DNA from: Channallabes apus
Lineage: Eukaryota > Chordata > Actinopteri > Siluriformes > Clariidae
Length of the DNA: 64,000 nucleotides
Direction: 5' to 3'
Assembly (NCBI GenBank): GCA_030522415.1
Contig: CM060130.1
Location: 22,466,465-22,530,464 of the forward strand
This document shows, one piece after another, positions 34,301 to 45,984 of the stretch; the first letter of the stretch is position 1, and the number at the start of each line of letters is the position of its first letter. Position numbers and translations under genes: made by a program. Below the pieces are notes generated by a model. It was given only the letters and a program-made list of their open reading frames with translations. It was not told where the DNA came from and searched no databases.

Positions 34301-37138
34301 ACTGAAACAATTCGGCAGTGGACTGGGTCTACCTGCTTAGCAGACACTTGCTGCAGGGGAATACCTCTTGCTAATGCAATAGATGAGGCAATCCCTTTGG
34401 CTGAAAGAGCCCTGATTCCTAGAGGCGAAGTGAGGCCACGCGCCTCATAGGAGAGGGCAATAGCATGTCTCATCCAGCACATGTAGAAACTGCTCTGACC
34501 TACGCCACTAGCTGATGCGGTGGACGTAGATCTGGAGAGCACAAGCTGGACACAGCAAGTGAAGTCTCTCCTGCTCCGAAGCTGTAAGCGCGGAGGACAG
34601 AAGGCTTCAAGAGCAATAGGGTGCCTGTTGCGAGGAGGGAAACTCCAGCACTGAAACAATTCGGCAGTGGACTGGGTTTACCTGCTTAGCAGACACTTGC
34701 TGCAGGGGAATACCTCTTGCTAGTGCAATAGATGAGGCAATCCCTTTGACTGAAGGAGCCCTGATTCCTAGAGGCGAAGTGAGGCCACGCGCCTCATAGG
34801 AGAGGGCAATAGCATGTCTCATCCAGAACATGTAGAAACTGCTCTGACCTACGCCACTAGCTGATGCGGTGGACGTAGATCTGAAGAGCACAAGCTGGAC
34901 ACAGCAAGTGAAGTCTCTCCTGCTCCGAAGCTGTCAGCGCGGAGGACAGAAGGCTTCAAGAGCAATAGGGTGCCTGTTGGGCTTATGGAGCTTTCTGAAG
35001 ATAGTTGAGAGAGGATGCAGTCACGTACGTCCTGAGAGTACTAGGGCACAGACCCGAGGAGGGAAACTCCAGCACTGAAACAATTCGGCAGTGGACTGGG
35101 TTTACCTGCTTAGCATATACTTGCTGCAGGGGAATTCCTCTTGCTAATGCAATAGATGAGGCAATCCCCAGGGTTGAAAGAGCCCTGATTCCCAGAGGCG
35201 AAGTGAACCCACGCGCCTCATAGGAGAGGGCAATAGCATCTCTCATCCAAAACATGTAGAAGCTGCTCTGACCTACGCCACTAGCTGATGCGGTGGACGT
35301 AAATCTGAAGAGCAGTAAAAGGCGAAGCACATCTTAGAAGGCAAGAGGTCCGCCTTGCTACATGAAAATCTCTCCCTGACTACTTCGGAGTGGGGTTACC
35401 ATTCCCCGTGTGTCAGAGATAGACTGGACAGTACTACTGCTCCCGCATCCATGCTGGAATGTAAATCGCTCTGAGGGACAGGAACCTGGTGCGCTAGCAG
35501 TTAGCGGCGCGAGCACAGTCCGCCCTGGCGATAACATATGAGACTGCCATACTATTGTCCCCCGCCCTAGGACATGGCAGCCTCTCAACTGCTGGAGGAA
35601 GTGCTTTAGGGCCAGAAATAGAGCCATCATTTCGAGGCAATTGCTGTGCCATGCGAGAAGATAGCCTCTCCAGCTCCCTTGGGCTGGACAGTCATCAGAG
35701 ACCGCACCCCAGCCTATGAGGGAAGCATCTGTCGTTAGCCTCAGTGACGACAAGATTAACTTAGAGTGGGACCCAAAGTAGAGACCGGGGTCTGAACCAC
35801 GTAGAAAGGGTACGAAGCACCTGGCGCGTAACCCATATTGGGGATTGGCCCTAGTGATATCCCCTGGTTCTTAGCCACAACTTAGAATGCTCTCATGTGC
35901 AGAAGGTCCAAAGGTGTCACCGTGGATACAGCTGCCATGAGAGCTAGGATGTCTGAAAGTGATGGTCACTTTCTGGTCTAGCTTGTTTTCCTTGAGGGTG
36001 TTGAGAATGGGTTCGATACGAGCGGGAGACAGCTGTGCCCGCTTACGACCGAATCCCATATAGCACCCAATGTGTTGTCCTCTGCACAGGAAAGAGCACG
36101 CTTTCGTGGCGTTGGGTCCCAGTCCTGAGAACAGAGATGAGCTAGGACGACATGCTGATGTCGAAGCACTAGCCACCGGATGCCCTGGGACTCCCGTAAG
36201 AGCCAGGGCTAAATCCGTGCATTTTGTATGTGTGCGGGTGAGCTAGACCAATGGAAGGACCCGATACTGGTAAGCTTCGCCCCCGAAAGCGAACCTCAGG
36301 ATCTCCCTGTGTTGTGGCAATGTTTCTGTATAAAAGTAAACGTCCTTAAATCGATTGTCAGAAACAATCGCTTGGTAGGGTTGAGAGCAATCACCTTTAC
36401 AGTCAAGAACTGAACTGTATTCAATGATTTTCAGGTAGCGGGAGAGCCCGCAGAATCTGAAATATTGGACGCAGCCCCCGTTCCTCTTGGGAACCAAGAA
36501 TACCGACTGTAGTAGCCTGACTCACTGTCTGGTGGGGGAACATGTTCCATTGCCCCCTTCCCCGGCAGCCTGTCAGCAGATGCGCACTTTCTGGTTTCAT
36601 GGAAGTGGAGGCCACGCCATTGAAAACACAGAAGGTGAAGTGAGAACTGAATCCTGTAGTTCCTCTCTCCAGTGCTTAGTACCCAAGGAGATATACTTGG
36701 CAGTAGCTTCCACGCTGCCAGTTTCTCATAAAAGGGCAAAAAGTTTCGGCAGCTTGGTTAAACGGGGGGGAGGATGTTAGATGTTCGGCATCCTGAAGCA
36801 TGGCAGGAAAAACCGAAGAACTAACAGCCTATAGGACACTGGTGTTGCCCGAACACCAGTGGTGGCGGAGCAAAACACCGACCTCCTGGGGGTGCCAGGG
36901 AGAACACATATTCGTTAAAAAGGAATTCTGGGTGCCTTTCCCTATTGGGGGGGCCACCCCCATTTATTTTATTTTATACACACATATATCCATATATATT
37001 TATTCATTCATTCATTCATTCATTTTCTATACCGCTTAATCCTGTGTTCAGGGTCGCGGGGGACCTGGAGCCTATCCCAGGAGACTTCGGGCACTAGGCG
37101 GGGTACACCCTGGACAGGGTGCCAATCATATATATTTA

Positions 37139-37200
<62 letters not shown>

Positions 37201-39450
37201 TTTAAATCAGTCTGACCTCCTGTGTGTAGTGGAGCACCAAGCTAACCCACTGCCTGAAAAGCTTTTCCCTCTAGGGCAGATAAAAGTCTACACAGCTAGA
37301 AAGGAAGTATAAGCTTACCAGGGAGGATGATGTCCCAGGAGAGAGATAGCCTGTGAAGCGTCTCTGCTATCTGGGCGTCATCATACAATCCCGCGTTTCC
37401 ATATCGACTATATTTAAATAAACAAATAAGTCGATGGCATGAAAAACACAGCATGAATACAGCCTACTCCATGAAAGGGTTAACTCACATGAAGAGAGCT
37501 GAGAGGGGGGGGGGGGGGGGGGGGGGGGGAGAGAGCGTCATTGAGGCTCCGCCCCCCGGCCACCCGACAGAAGCTGCCGTCTACTGCTTGTTTTAGTGCT
37601 TAAGGCTATTTTCATCTCCGGTAAACAAGAGAGGAATCCTCGTGATGACAAACGCGGAAGAAAGGAGTTTTCTTACCTCCGTCTGCCGCAGCTCTGTCAG
37701 ATGCACGAGTTTTAAGCCAGGAACGCGCGGCGGCTCGCAGCTTCTCACGGAATGCCCGGCGCGCGCAGCACTAGTCGAAGCAGTGTAGAGATCGCACTCC
37801 GATATGGATTATCACACACGGAGGGATTAAACTCGTCAAATCGGTGAGTTAAACACCTTCTTATTTTGCTGGTTTATCACAAGCACGCTTCACAACTAGG
37901 CATTGAAGACAAATGATCTGAGGTCGTTGCCGGCTCACCTGTTTTTATAACCTCCACCTACATCTAATCAGATGACGTCACCTGTCGAGGTTATATATAG
38001 CCAAAAACTTTGGCGTGTTTTCACAGCATGCTTCAACGACCGGCAACGCGACAAACTGGTTCCCATAGCGTTTTCACGCAGCATCGAGTGTAGCCTTGCT
38101 AGGGAACACTAGAACTTGAAATGTGCTATCCTCTGGTAAAAACCTGAAAATCTGAATGTAACTCCCATGTCCAAAGTCTCTAGGGTTCATGGAGTCAAAA
38201 AATAAAATCTCCCTTGACTTTGGCTTAAGGATCTGTAAAAGAAAATGACATTAGAAACCAGTAAGGACAGCAGAAAATTCTTGGCCAAAGCAAAACTGAT
38301 GATACTGGACACACTGAGCTAAAATTGATCCTATTACAGTAATCTTAAAGTACTTTACTGTTGTAAAAAATAACTTCCTTCCATTAATGTAACTTAACAT
38401 CTTGTTTTAAAACAAAGTATGATGATGTGCAGCAAACCTGACCTCAAAATTACTTTCAAAGTTTGGATAATAGGCTACCAACAAGAAAACAAGCTACAAC
38501 ATGAAATGTCTGGTTTGTTTCCCGTAATGCACACTTGAGTAATTATGACCATGTAACAACCAAAAAGTACAAAATTACATTATGCATAGCAGGCTAACAT
38601 ATGGAAAAATGTAACTTAACACATATAATCCAGTGCCCTGACTCCAGTGAGGGAAGTAAAATAAAGTCCTTGGTTGCAGCATCATCCTGTGAGAATCATG
38701 GTAAACCACAGTTGTGATGATTAATATTCTATATATGATTATTGATTTCTTGCACTAACTATTCATATTGCAAAATAAGCAAATCATTAAAATGTGTGCC
38801 ACAAATTTTAAAGGATACTAACAGGTAAAGTTGGCCGAGGATCATTGTTATATGGGGGCAACCATGTGACCACCACATAACTGTTGACAGCAAACACATC
38901 CTTGCCCTAAAAGGATGCAGTGTGACATTAAACATTTTTCATATCCCCTGAAATACAAACAGAACAAAAGCCATCAAACTGACCTGTAAAGCTGCAAGTG
39001 CAGCTATGAGCTGAAAGCACTGATTAGCAATCTGATAAAAAGAATGGATGAATATTAGTAAAGTTGCATTTATATCAACCCTGTCAACAGCAAAATAATG
39101 CCTATGAATGGACATTTACCGTTGCCTCTAACTCATCAAAGGCCAAAGACCAAAAGTCACTTCTGTTTAATGTTTGGGCTGGGCTTAGCTGAAGTAAATC
39201 CTCACTTGGATCTTTGGCTCTATCCAAGACATAAGCCATCTGATAAAATGAAATAGACATTGTTATATAATTCCTACAAATATGAACAGTAATCCAGATA
39301 AAAAATACTCAAGACAACCATTGCAATATGAATAAATTACCAAATTCTGTTGTGCTGGGAGATACTCAACATCCCATATCCTCCTGTCTGCTTGTTCATC
39401 TGTCTGGCTTGTTGTTACACTTTGAACTAGGTGAGGTGGGCTAGGGCAGT
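31311..39450 (-). CDS. Ulp1/SENP-like (C48) cysteine protease gene, at least 12 exons, 5' end not found
   Basis: Exons, minus strand 5' to 3': 39341-39450, 39120-39239, 38984-39031, 38823-38906, 38621-38686, 38108-38232, 32543-32603, 32255-32305, 32126-32170, 31975-32039, 31744-31855, 31311-31616. All have AG acceptors and GT donors, their phases agree throughout, and together they give about 396 residues ending in TGA. The Ulp1 catalytic set is visible: His in LESGHW (38621-38686), Asp in LFFDSM (38108-38232), Gln and Cys in PLQLGGIDCGVF (32255-32305). Such enzymes cleave SUMO-like isopeptide bonds. The 101-residue last exon (WVEENQHQF ... PFLFTFQRVEDMDIFLQEV) is a domain I cannot name. A DIRS-like element fills most of the intron between 38108 and 32603. 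It could be a host gene or derived from a transposon family that carries Ulp1 domains. Confidence 0.75.
33479..35330 (-). pseudogene. DIRS tyrosine-recombinase C-terminus, tandemly repeated relic
   Basis: The block ALSYEARGLTSPLG is typical of the DIRS recombinase C-terminal region. It occurs five times, with its DNA marker ACGCGCCTCATAGGAGAGGG at about 33662, 34039, 34438, 34788 and 35212 (spacing 350-424 bp). The copy nearest the element end keeps RAHPTR (an HxxR-like motif). It reads SSPHTFLTFINLDV where the nucleophilic Tyr is expected. The other copies have lost the HxxR pattern (RALSxKG). Repeat units differ by indels. Confidence 0.7.
35358..36739 (-). pseudogene. DIRS-like reverse transcriptase / RNase H, broken
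   Basis: In order on the minus strand: ISPWVLSTGERNYRIQF (about 36680); VPKRNGGCVQYFRF and LRFAFGGEAYQYRVLPL (36243-36497), the RT fingers and palm. LSPARIEPILNTLKENKL follows (about 36010). LRLTTDASLIGWGAVSD and HSNCLEMMALFLALKHFL (35600-35750) are the RNase H-like region. The pieces are in different frames with stops between, so the polyprotein is dead. Confidence 0.75.
37001..37130 (-). repeat. SINE tail fragment
   Basis: It contains TTCATTCATTTTCTATACCG, CCTGGAGCCTATCCCAGGAG and CACCCTGGACAGGGTGCCAA, the 3' half of the SINE at 3253-3629, then an AT microsatellite (37136-37184). Confidence 0.75.
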
Positions 39451-39572
39451 CTTAAGAGAAAATCCATATTTGTAAGTGAATTTTTATGGTCTTAGTAAAG
39501 CTTGTTTATACAGTAGCAGAAGAAGGTTGGAAAAGTGTACAATTACAAGTGTAAACAATTAAATTACTGATT

Positions 39573-39596
39573 AGATAGATAGATAGACAGACAGAC

Positions 39597-39665
<69 letters not shown>
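39573..39665. repeat. (TAGA)n microsatellite
   Basis: Over 20 GATA/TAGA units with a short CAGA interruption near 39586. A separate (ATT)n run lies at about 39989-40040. Confidence 0.95.
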
Positions 39666-39666
<1 letters not shown>

Positions 39667-39989
39667 ACTGGACTAATCAGATTTAAAAATGTCCAGCTGT
39701 TATGTTCATACAGTAAAATACTTAATGTTGTACACAGTGTATTAAAACATATACAGGAACTGAACTCACAGTCTAAAACATTATAAACATTCATAATGAC
39801 ACACTGTTCATGTTCTGTGCTTAGATACAGAGTCACTTTTACTCCTTAATCTTCTGTTTCTAAACATGATATTTGTTTATGTGTTTATGCTTCTTTGTAC
39901 ACATATAACACCAGAGTCCAGTCTGTACCAAATGTAGAGTTTAACATTAGAACTAAAGAGCTGCTGAAGAAATGAGCTTAGATTAATCC

Positions 39990-40020
<31 letters not shown>

Positions 40021-40059
40021 GTTATTGTTATTATTATTATAAACAGTTAACTAATTAGT

Positions 40060-40201
40060 TTAGACAAACAGAGGAGAAGCACAGAGAGCTGGAGACTCTT
40101 CAGAGACACATTCAGAGACTCACAGAGACTCACAGACTGAGGGAAGAAGTTCACCAGGAAACAGTGAGGAGTTTAATATATCAGAACCAGCAGCAGCTTT
40201 A
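40060..40201 (+). pseudogene. GIMAP coiled-coil exon fragment
   Basis: A frame reading QTEEKHRELETLQRHIQRLT then ETHRLREEVHQETVR parallels the last coiled-coil segment of the GIMAP gene at about 26465-26570 (EEKNRELETLKQKHSDLTET). A stop follows soon after. The GTPase domain is absent upstream, so this is the tail of a lost second GIMAP gene or a partial duplicate. Confidence 0.7.
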
Positions 40202-42359
40202 GTTCACACTGCATGTAGGACTTTGGTGTGATTTCGCTGTTGCTGGTAAAAATCCCACATCGTAACAGAACTCTTTTATTGTGACTTGAGGTCAGAGGTC
40301 GGATATTTCCTAACATGTGTATGATTTTGTGCCACTATAACAAATACAGCTGTTAATAAACTCCTGGTGCTGTGAGAAATGTTATTACTGAAATCACACC
40401 AAACTCACAGAACAGTTACACACACAGTAGTGGCGGTGCTGAGAAAGTGTGTTAAGGAAACTGGTACTGTGTTACCACAGAAAAGGTCATCTCTACTCTA
40501 AATAAATGTTTATATAGATAATTACAATCTGATAAATATTTTGTCACTACTATTTACATATTTAAAAATTTATTAAATTAATAATTAAAATAATCAAATT
40601 GCACTAAAAAGAAGAGTTTTGAGGATTTTTTAAAAATAGTTTACAATACTTTTTAAAAAAAGTCTTGAGTACAGACATTTTCTCAGTTATGTGACACACT
40701 GCATTATTTCATGAAATTAACTGAAAGAGAGAGAGAGAGAGAGATTGGTGATTGATCATAATCATTTGTAATAAATCCCTTCACCAGTAGAGGGCAGACT
40801 GCTGATTATGTTTCTTTCTCATTATAGAAGTCAGATTGGGTCTTTATTTCTGTACATCAGTGGATGAGTAACAGCAGAACAGATCCATGCAGTAGGCGTG
40901 GTCACTAAAGCACTAAATTATATTCATTTCAGAACCAGGAAACATCTGCAGTGTGTCTAATAAATTCAGTTATGATCAGGTAACACTGTAGCTCAGCCAC
41001 ATCAGTTCCGGCCCTCCTGGTTCGAGTTGTTCATTTCCACTGGAACCTCAGACAGACCTGCAGCAGGTGATACACACAGACACACTGGGGCTCTGGATGA
41101 TGAAGGACCATTCCTGCCCAAACACTCAAATACAAACACACACTAACACACACTATCATCATAACACACTAAGAAAAAATAACACACACACTGTACTACT
41201 GGAATTACTAATTCACACATTAATTCTAGATTAATAAAAAACAACACTGCACTGTGACACTCTAACACTGCTATACATCAGGACCAGCTTAATCATACAC
41301 ACATGAACACAGCTTTAATAATTTTTATTAACAATATTTCCAATACACATATGCACATGAAATTAGATGCTAATAAAATTACACAGCTAAAGAAATGCAA
41401 AATAATATTTTGATCCATAAAAAGGTTAAGTGCAATAAAGTGGAATGATACAGAGACAAATATAACTATAGCAATATATGAGTGAGAAAAGGCAAATGAA
41501 CCAGTTAATTGAAATCATCTGGTTTCTCTCAGGCGGCACGTTAGCTTAGCACTGTCGCCGTGCACCTCCGGGGTCCGGGTTCGATTCCCACCTTGGCTCT
41601 GTGTGCGTTCCCAAAGACTGTCAATTAGTACCATGAGAATAATAAAAGGTCCAAATCAATCACCTGATGTAAACCTGATAGAAAAGATGTCCAGTCGACA
41701 GATTAGAACAGACTAGAACTGTCTAAGATCAGGTTAACGTCTTTATTCATGAAGAATTTAAAGCCGTCACTACAAACAAAGGCTTATAAATATCAGTTAG
41801 GGAGTTTAAAATGATTCCTTGTGCCATTCCATCTAATTGTACATTAATTAATAAATTTTTTTATGTATTGGAATATACTATTTTTAGCTGTGTAGTTAGT
41901 TTAGTTAATATCAGTGTCAGTGGGTCTCATTTAAATGGTGTTTAATAATGAAAAGCGATGCTGAATAATTGAATACTTGTTTCTCCGCACTGTAGACAGA
42001 CAGACAGATATAAAGTCACATTAACAACAGCACATGAGTTAAACATGATTATAAACACGACACACTGTTCATGTTTTCTACACAGTTACAGTGTCAGTTG
42101 CATTACTTTAGTAGTAATAGTGACAACAGGACATAGTGTAAGCTAATTATTAACTATGTAGGTGAACTATGAACAGGGACAGGGTGTGAGGGAGGCAAAG
42201 ATCTCTCAGTGACTGTAATGATAGTGAAAGTTCCTGACTTTGACCAACAGGTGTGACGGAGCCGTTAGACTTGATACAAATATTTTAGTTTCTCTGTGAA
42301 AAGCTAAAAAATTGTGTAATGCTCTCTGTAATGAGGTAAATAGTGAAGATGATCTGGTG
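40202..42359. other. Non-coding interval with minor repeats
   Basis: It holds a GA run (40727-40743), a SINE head fragment at 41531-41640 (GGCGGCACGTTAGCTTAGCA, GGGTTCGATTCCCACC) and AT-rich sequence. No exon supported. Confidence 0.4.
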
Positions 42360-42689
42360 TGAAATGTGGACAGACTTCAGCTAAAGCAGCAGATATGTTT
42401 ATATGAGGAACAGAAAAGGTAAGAGGAGTTAGCATCATGCTAAAGTACATGTTAGTCACCAACCACTCAATAACCTGTTAAACTAATCCTCCAAATACAC
42501 CGTGGAACTGTGCTTTCTAACAGTGTGTTTGTGTGAGTTAAGTTGTTTAAAAGGATGACTCTCTCTTTCTGTGTGTGTTTAGGATTTTATTAGTTTGAAC
42601 CGACAGTAAGAGATAAAGATGGCGACTGCAAACAGTAAGTTACATTTACAGAGATACATTTATCTGTATTATTTACTGCAGATTAAACT

Positions 42690-42765
<76 letters not shown>

Positions 42766-43097
42766 TTCCTACACAGATGAGTTTAAACTCATTGGTCCCA
42801 GTGATACAGAGGAGTATAAACCCTCTGCTGTGACTCTCTCGTGTCGTCTGTCTCCTGAAATCAGTGCTGTTAACATGGAGATCCGGTGGTTTAAGGAGAC
42901 AGACTGTGTTTGTGTCTATAAGAACAGACAGGTGACAGAGGGGAGACGTTACGAGGACAGAGTGAGTCTGTTCACTCAGGAGCTGGAGAGAGGAAACGTC
43001 TCCTTACAGCTGAGAGACTGTACACGGTCAGATGGAGGATACTACCTGTGTCAGGTCACTGATGGAGACAGAACAGAGGAGATTACAGTAGGGATGG
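42360..43097 (+). CDS. Immunoglobulin V-set domain gene (butyrophilin/MOG-like), first exons
   Basis: An untranslated exon appears to end at 42418 (AAAAG|GTAAGA). A second exon 42583-42634 holds the ATG at 42619 (MATAN) with an in-frame stop upstream. Exon 42777-43097, after a (GT)n tract, encodes one V-set domain of about 107 residues. It has first Cys in AVTLSCRLSPE, Trp in IRWFKE, and DGGYYLCQV (DxGxYxC). The exon is phase 1-1, as usual for Ig exons. The sequence is closest in style to fish butyrophilin/MOG-like proteins. No signal peptide is visible in the five codons of the start exon, and I could not find transmembrane or B30.2 exons downstream. It may be a truncated gene or have an alternative first exon. 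Confidence 0.7.
42694..42758. repeat. (GT)n microsatellite in the intron before the V exon
   Basis: About 32 GT units end 18 bp before the V-exon acceptor TTTCCTACACAG. Confidence 0.95.
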
Positions 43098-43870
43098 GTA
43101 AGTGTTCCAGAACTCCACACTGTATAAACTCTACATCATCATCTGTGCTTCTCATCTCAGTAGATGAAACACACACTCAGTATTCAGTATGAGGTTCAGT
43201 ATACAGGGTGCTAACGTGGAGTGGAGTTTATTTTAGTCCAATAAACAGTGAGTGTGTTTTTCACTCTGATACACACCTGCACAAGGGCCTAAAAGCAGCA
43301 GCTTGTACAAATACTAATTAAATAGTGATTGATAAGTGAATCACATGTTACTTTTCCTGATAATCAGGGATTCGATCAATATAACTTTACATCAGAGACA
43401 TTTTTACATCAAAGAGGAAATTTAATTACACACTAAATGTGGCCTTTAGATTGTTAGAGTTATTTGATATTTAATAAAACAGATAATAAATATAGTGCTG
43501 AGAAACCAAACACACACATTGAGGTTAAAGTGAGACATACACTGGACTACTGACTAACCTCAACTAACCTCAACTATAAAGAGTAACTATTAAAAATGTA
43601 AAAATGTTAATTGGTCTGGATAAGGGTGTCTGCCAAATGCCATAAATGTAAATGTCTGATGTTTGAGATTTTTAGAGTAAGAATATCTGACTAGTGTTTA
43701 ATAACAGGTGTATAACAGTCCAGAGAACACATTAGTTAGTCAGGTATCTGACTTGGCACACACTAATGCACTGTGTACACACTTCTCCACTTCTATACGG
43801 CTGTAAATTAATAACAGAGAGTAATAACAGGAGTTTACAGCTTTTAGTGTTGGACTTGTGTTTTACACAA
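43098..43870. other. Non-coding interval with a SINE-tail scrap
   Basis: AT-rich, probably intronic to the V-set gene. Positions 43613-43655 (GGTCTGGATAAGGGTGTCTG, CCAAATGCCATAAATGTAAA) match the 3' tail of the SINE at 24837-25037 on the plus strand. Confidence 0.5.
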
Positions 43871-43879
43871 ATCAGTCCA

Positions 43880-45010
43880 CAAACTGATCCACAAGTTCCC
43901 TCAGCTCCTGATTCTGCATTGGCATCAGATCCTCTCCCTGATGAATAAGGTGGCGGCTTTGCTCTGTGGCAGAGAGAGAGACAAGGGCTAAGAAGCGAGG
44001 AATTGCTTCAATCCACCATTTCAAAAGATTAATATGATACAGCTCAGTGCTTTTGCACTTACCCGGCTGTTGCAGACGATAGTTCACTGGCTCGACTCGT
44101 TCCACAACGGTTAAGGGTCCTTACCAACGGGCCTGGAAGGTGACTGTAGCACTGGGGAGAAGAAGCAGTACACGATCGCTCACCTTAAATACGCGTGACT
44201 GAGCCGGCTGGTCGTAGGCGTGCTTCTTCTTCTCTTGTGCCTCTTGTGTGTGCCGTCCCATGATAGCGAGAACTTTGTTGATATTTGTTTGAAGTTCCTG
44301 CACAAACTCACTTACAAACCTGAACGGTGAGCGCTGCTCCTCAAAGGCTTCCTTGGCAAACATCACACTTAAGTTTTGACATGAATGGCGTACCTTGGTC
44401 TGTGAGTACTTCTTTGGGGGGGCTGAAAGGGTACAATTAGGATAGGCAGTGGAATTAGCAGAGCGCCGAGTGGCGCAGTGGTAAAGTGCTCGTCCTATCA
44501 TCCGGAGATCGCCGGTTCGAACCCCGGGTGATGCTGTAACCTCTCACAGCCGGAGGACTAAGAAAGAGCTGATTGGCCGAGCTCTCTCGGGGGGGAGGGA
44601 TGAGAGGTACTCGTGCTCCCACATTAATCACGGCTCTACAGCCAATCAGGGGCGTCTGTGAGCTCGCGCACGCGGAAGGAGCGGCTAGCGCTTTCCTCCG
44701 AGTGTGTGACTCCGCCCCTAATGGTGCATGAGCAAGCAGTTCGAAAAGATGCGGTCGACTGACATCACGCGGTTCGGAGGAAACGTGATAGTCTTCGGCC
44801 CTCCTGGCTGAGTGGTAGTAGTAGCCTTAATGTGGGAGCCCCCTACTGACAGGGAGGAATTGGCCATGACTAAATCAGGGAGAAAATCGGGAAAAAATAA
44901 ATTAATTAAAAAGTTTTTTAATGAAATAAAAGAAGTCGCGTACTGTACATCTGCATTGAGCCCCGGCCAGTGAAATCTGTACTTTATTTTCTCTATAGTG
45001 TTTTGCACGT
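43880..45010 (-). pseudogene. Gypsy integrase relic, split by a SINE
   Basis: Minus strand: IKYRFHWPGLNADVQY (about 44940-44990) is the zinc-finger end of a gypsy integrase. After the SINE, KEVLTDQGTPFMS (about 44390-44425) carries the second catalytic Asp. A C-terminal part follows with HAYDQPAQSRVFKVSDRVLL and EPVNYRLQQPGKCKSTELYH. The segment with the first catalytic Asp is not seen. It is frameshifted and lacks LTRs, and is older than the SINE within it. Confidence 0.7.
44460..44915 (+). mobile_element. tRNA-headed SINE
   Basis: It begins GCGCCGAGTGGCGCAGTGGT, with GCCGGTTCGAACCCCGGG as B box. The body includes GGGAGGAATTGGCCATGACT and ends in an A-rich tail (GGGAAAAAATAAATTAATTA). It sits within the gypsy integrase relic. 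No clear target duplication was found. Confidence 0.75.
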
Positions 45011-45019
45011 CACAAGGTG

Positions 45020-45984
45020 ACCTCCAAAGGGTGTGAAATGTTCCAGGTGCATCACAGTGTGGATTTTAGCCTGTGGAACGACCTGAGATCACATTGAGAT
45101 TCACATTGTTTTGTATGATTATACATATAAGTTATTTTCTACAAAGAAATATAAGGCTGGCCGGAGCTGCGGGTCGTCACAACACACTCTTACAAGTGAA
45201 GCGCAGTCTTTCAAAGATTCTACATATTTACAGTTGAACCTTGGATTACGAACATAATTCATGTTGGCTGTGGATTTGCCCGTGACATTACAGTTAAAGC
45301 CTCGAACTCCATTATGGGAAATTATTGACTTTGGAAAAACTTGTAAAAGTAAAGATGTAAAATTGCGTCAGAGGCAGAAGCCTTGTTACATGAAGTTTTT
45401 TAGTCTTTAATAATCGGGTCTGAGCTTTAGGCAGAGATCACTCATGTAAGTAACACACTGCACATAGCAGTCTCACTGGACTTTTTGATGTTTTCAACAA
45501 TAATTTTCTCTGCACATCTAATGGCAACTAAATGATCTGCTTATTCAGAGTTCAGTAGGAAACACCACCAGAAATGGAACTAATTAATGCTGTAATAATA
45601 ACTCTAATAATAATTATTACTGCTGTAAGTAAATTTTTCCTGATTCAGATATAAATGTGAATGAACGTGGTGATGCTCAGCATTTTCATTCGATATGACG
45701 TGTCTTATTCACCAGTTGATCACAGATGTGTGTTACTGCACCCAGTATTTAATTGTTTAATTATAAATTATTTATTATTCACTATGTTGTTATATTAATA
45801 TATATATATTAAACTTTTAGCTGAACATCTTTGAACTAAAAGCAAAGAATGAAGTTATTCTGACTGTAAATCAAAAGTTTTTCTCTTTATATTTTATCTA
45901 ATATTACATTTCTCTCTGTTTCACACGACACCTTCAGCATGGGTGAGTAAATAACTCGACTTCACACTAATGATAAACATTTAT
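45020..45984. other. Non-coding interval
   Basis: AT-rich. A tiny exon-like unit ACCTTCAG|CATGG|GTGAGTAAA occurs at about 45944-45955. No domain recognised. Confidence 0.3.

Larger units (their letters stand above)
33006..38107 (-). mobile_element. DIRS-like tyrosine-recombinase retrotransposon, degenerate (copy 2)
   Basis: Inverted terminal repeats lie at about 33050-33225 and 37912-38080 (e.g. ATATATAACCTCGACAGG against its complement; GGAGGTTATAAAAACAGG likewise). An internal complementary region at about 33273-33345 joins the complements of both ends, which is diagnostic of DIRS elements. Each end carries AAC/GTT (33006-33008, 38105-38107). Inside, on the minus strand, are RT, RNase H and recombinase relics with many stops. 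The gag region (36800-37900) is unrecognisable and holds a SINE fragment, an AT microsatellite and a G-run (37507-37529). Confidence 0.85.

Noticed and set aside
34021..34659. 212-codon minus ORF as an intact gene
   Set aside because: It is a repeat-bearing relic of the DIRS recombinase region; the active-site motifs are lost and neighbouring copies are shifted.
44460..44535. tRNA gene
   Set aside because: A- and B-box-like blocks belong to a SINE head. The cloverleaf is not convincing and the SINE body and tail follow directly. The same holds for the heads at 3253-3629 and 24837-25037.
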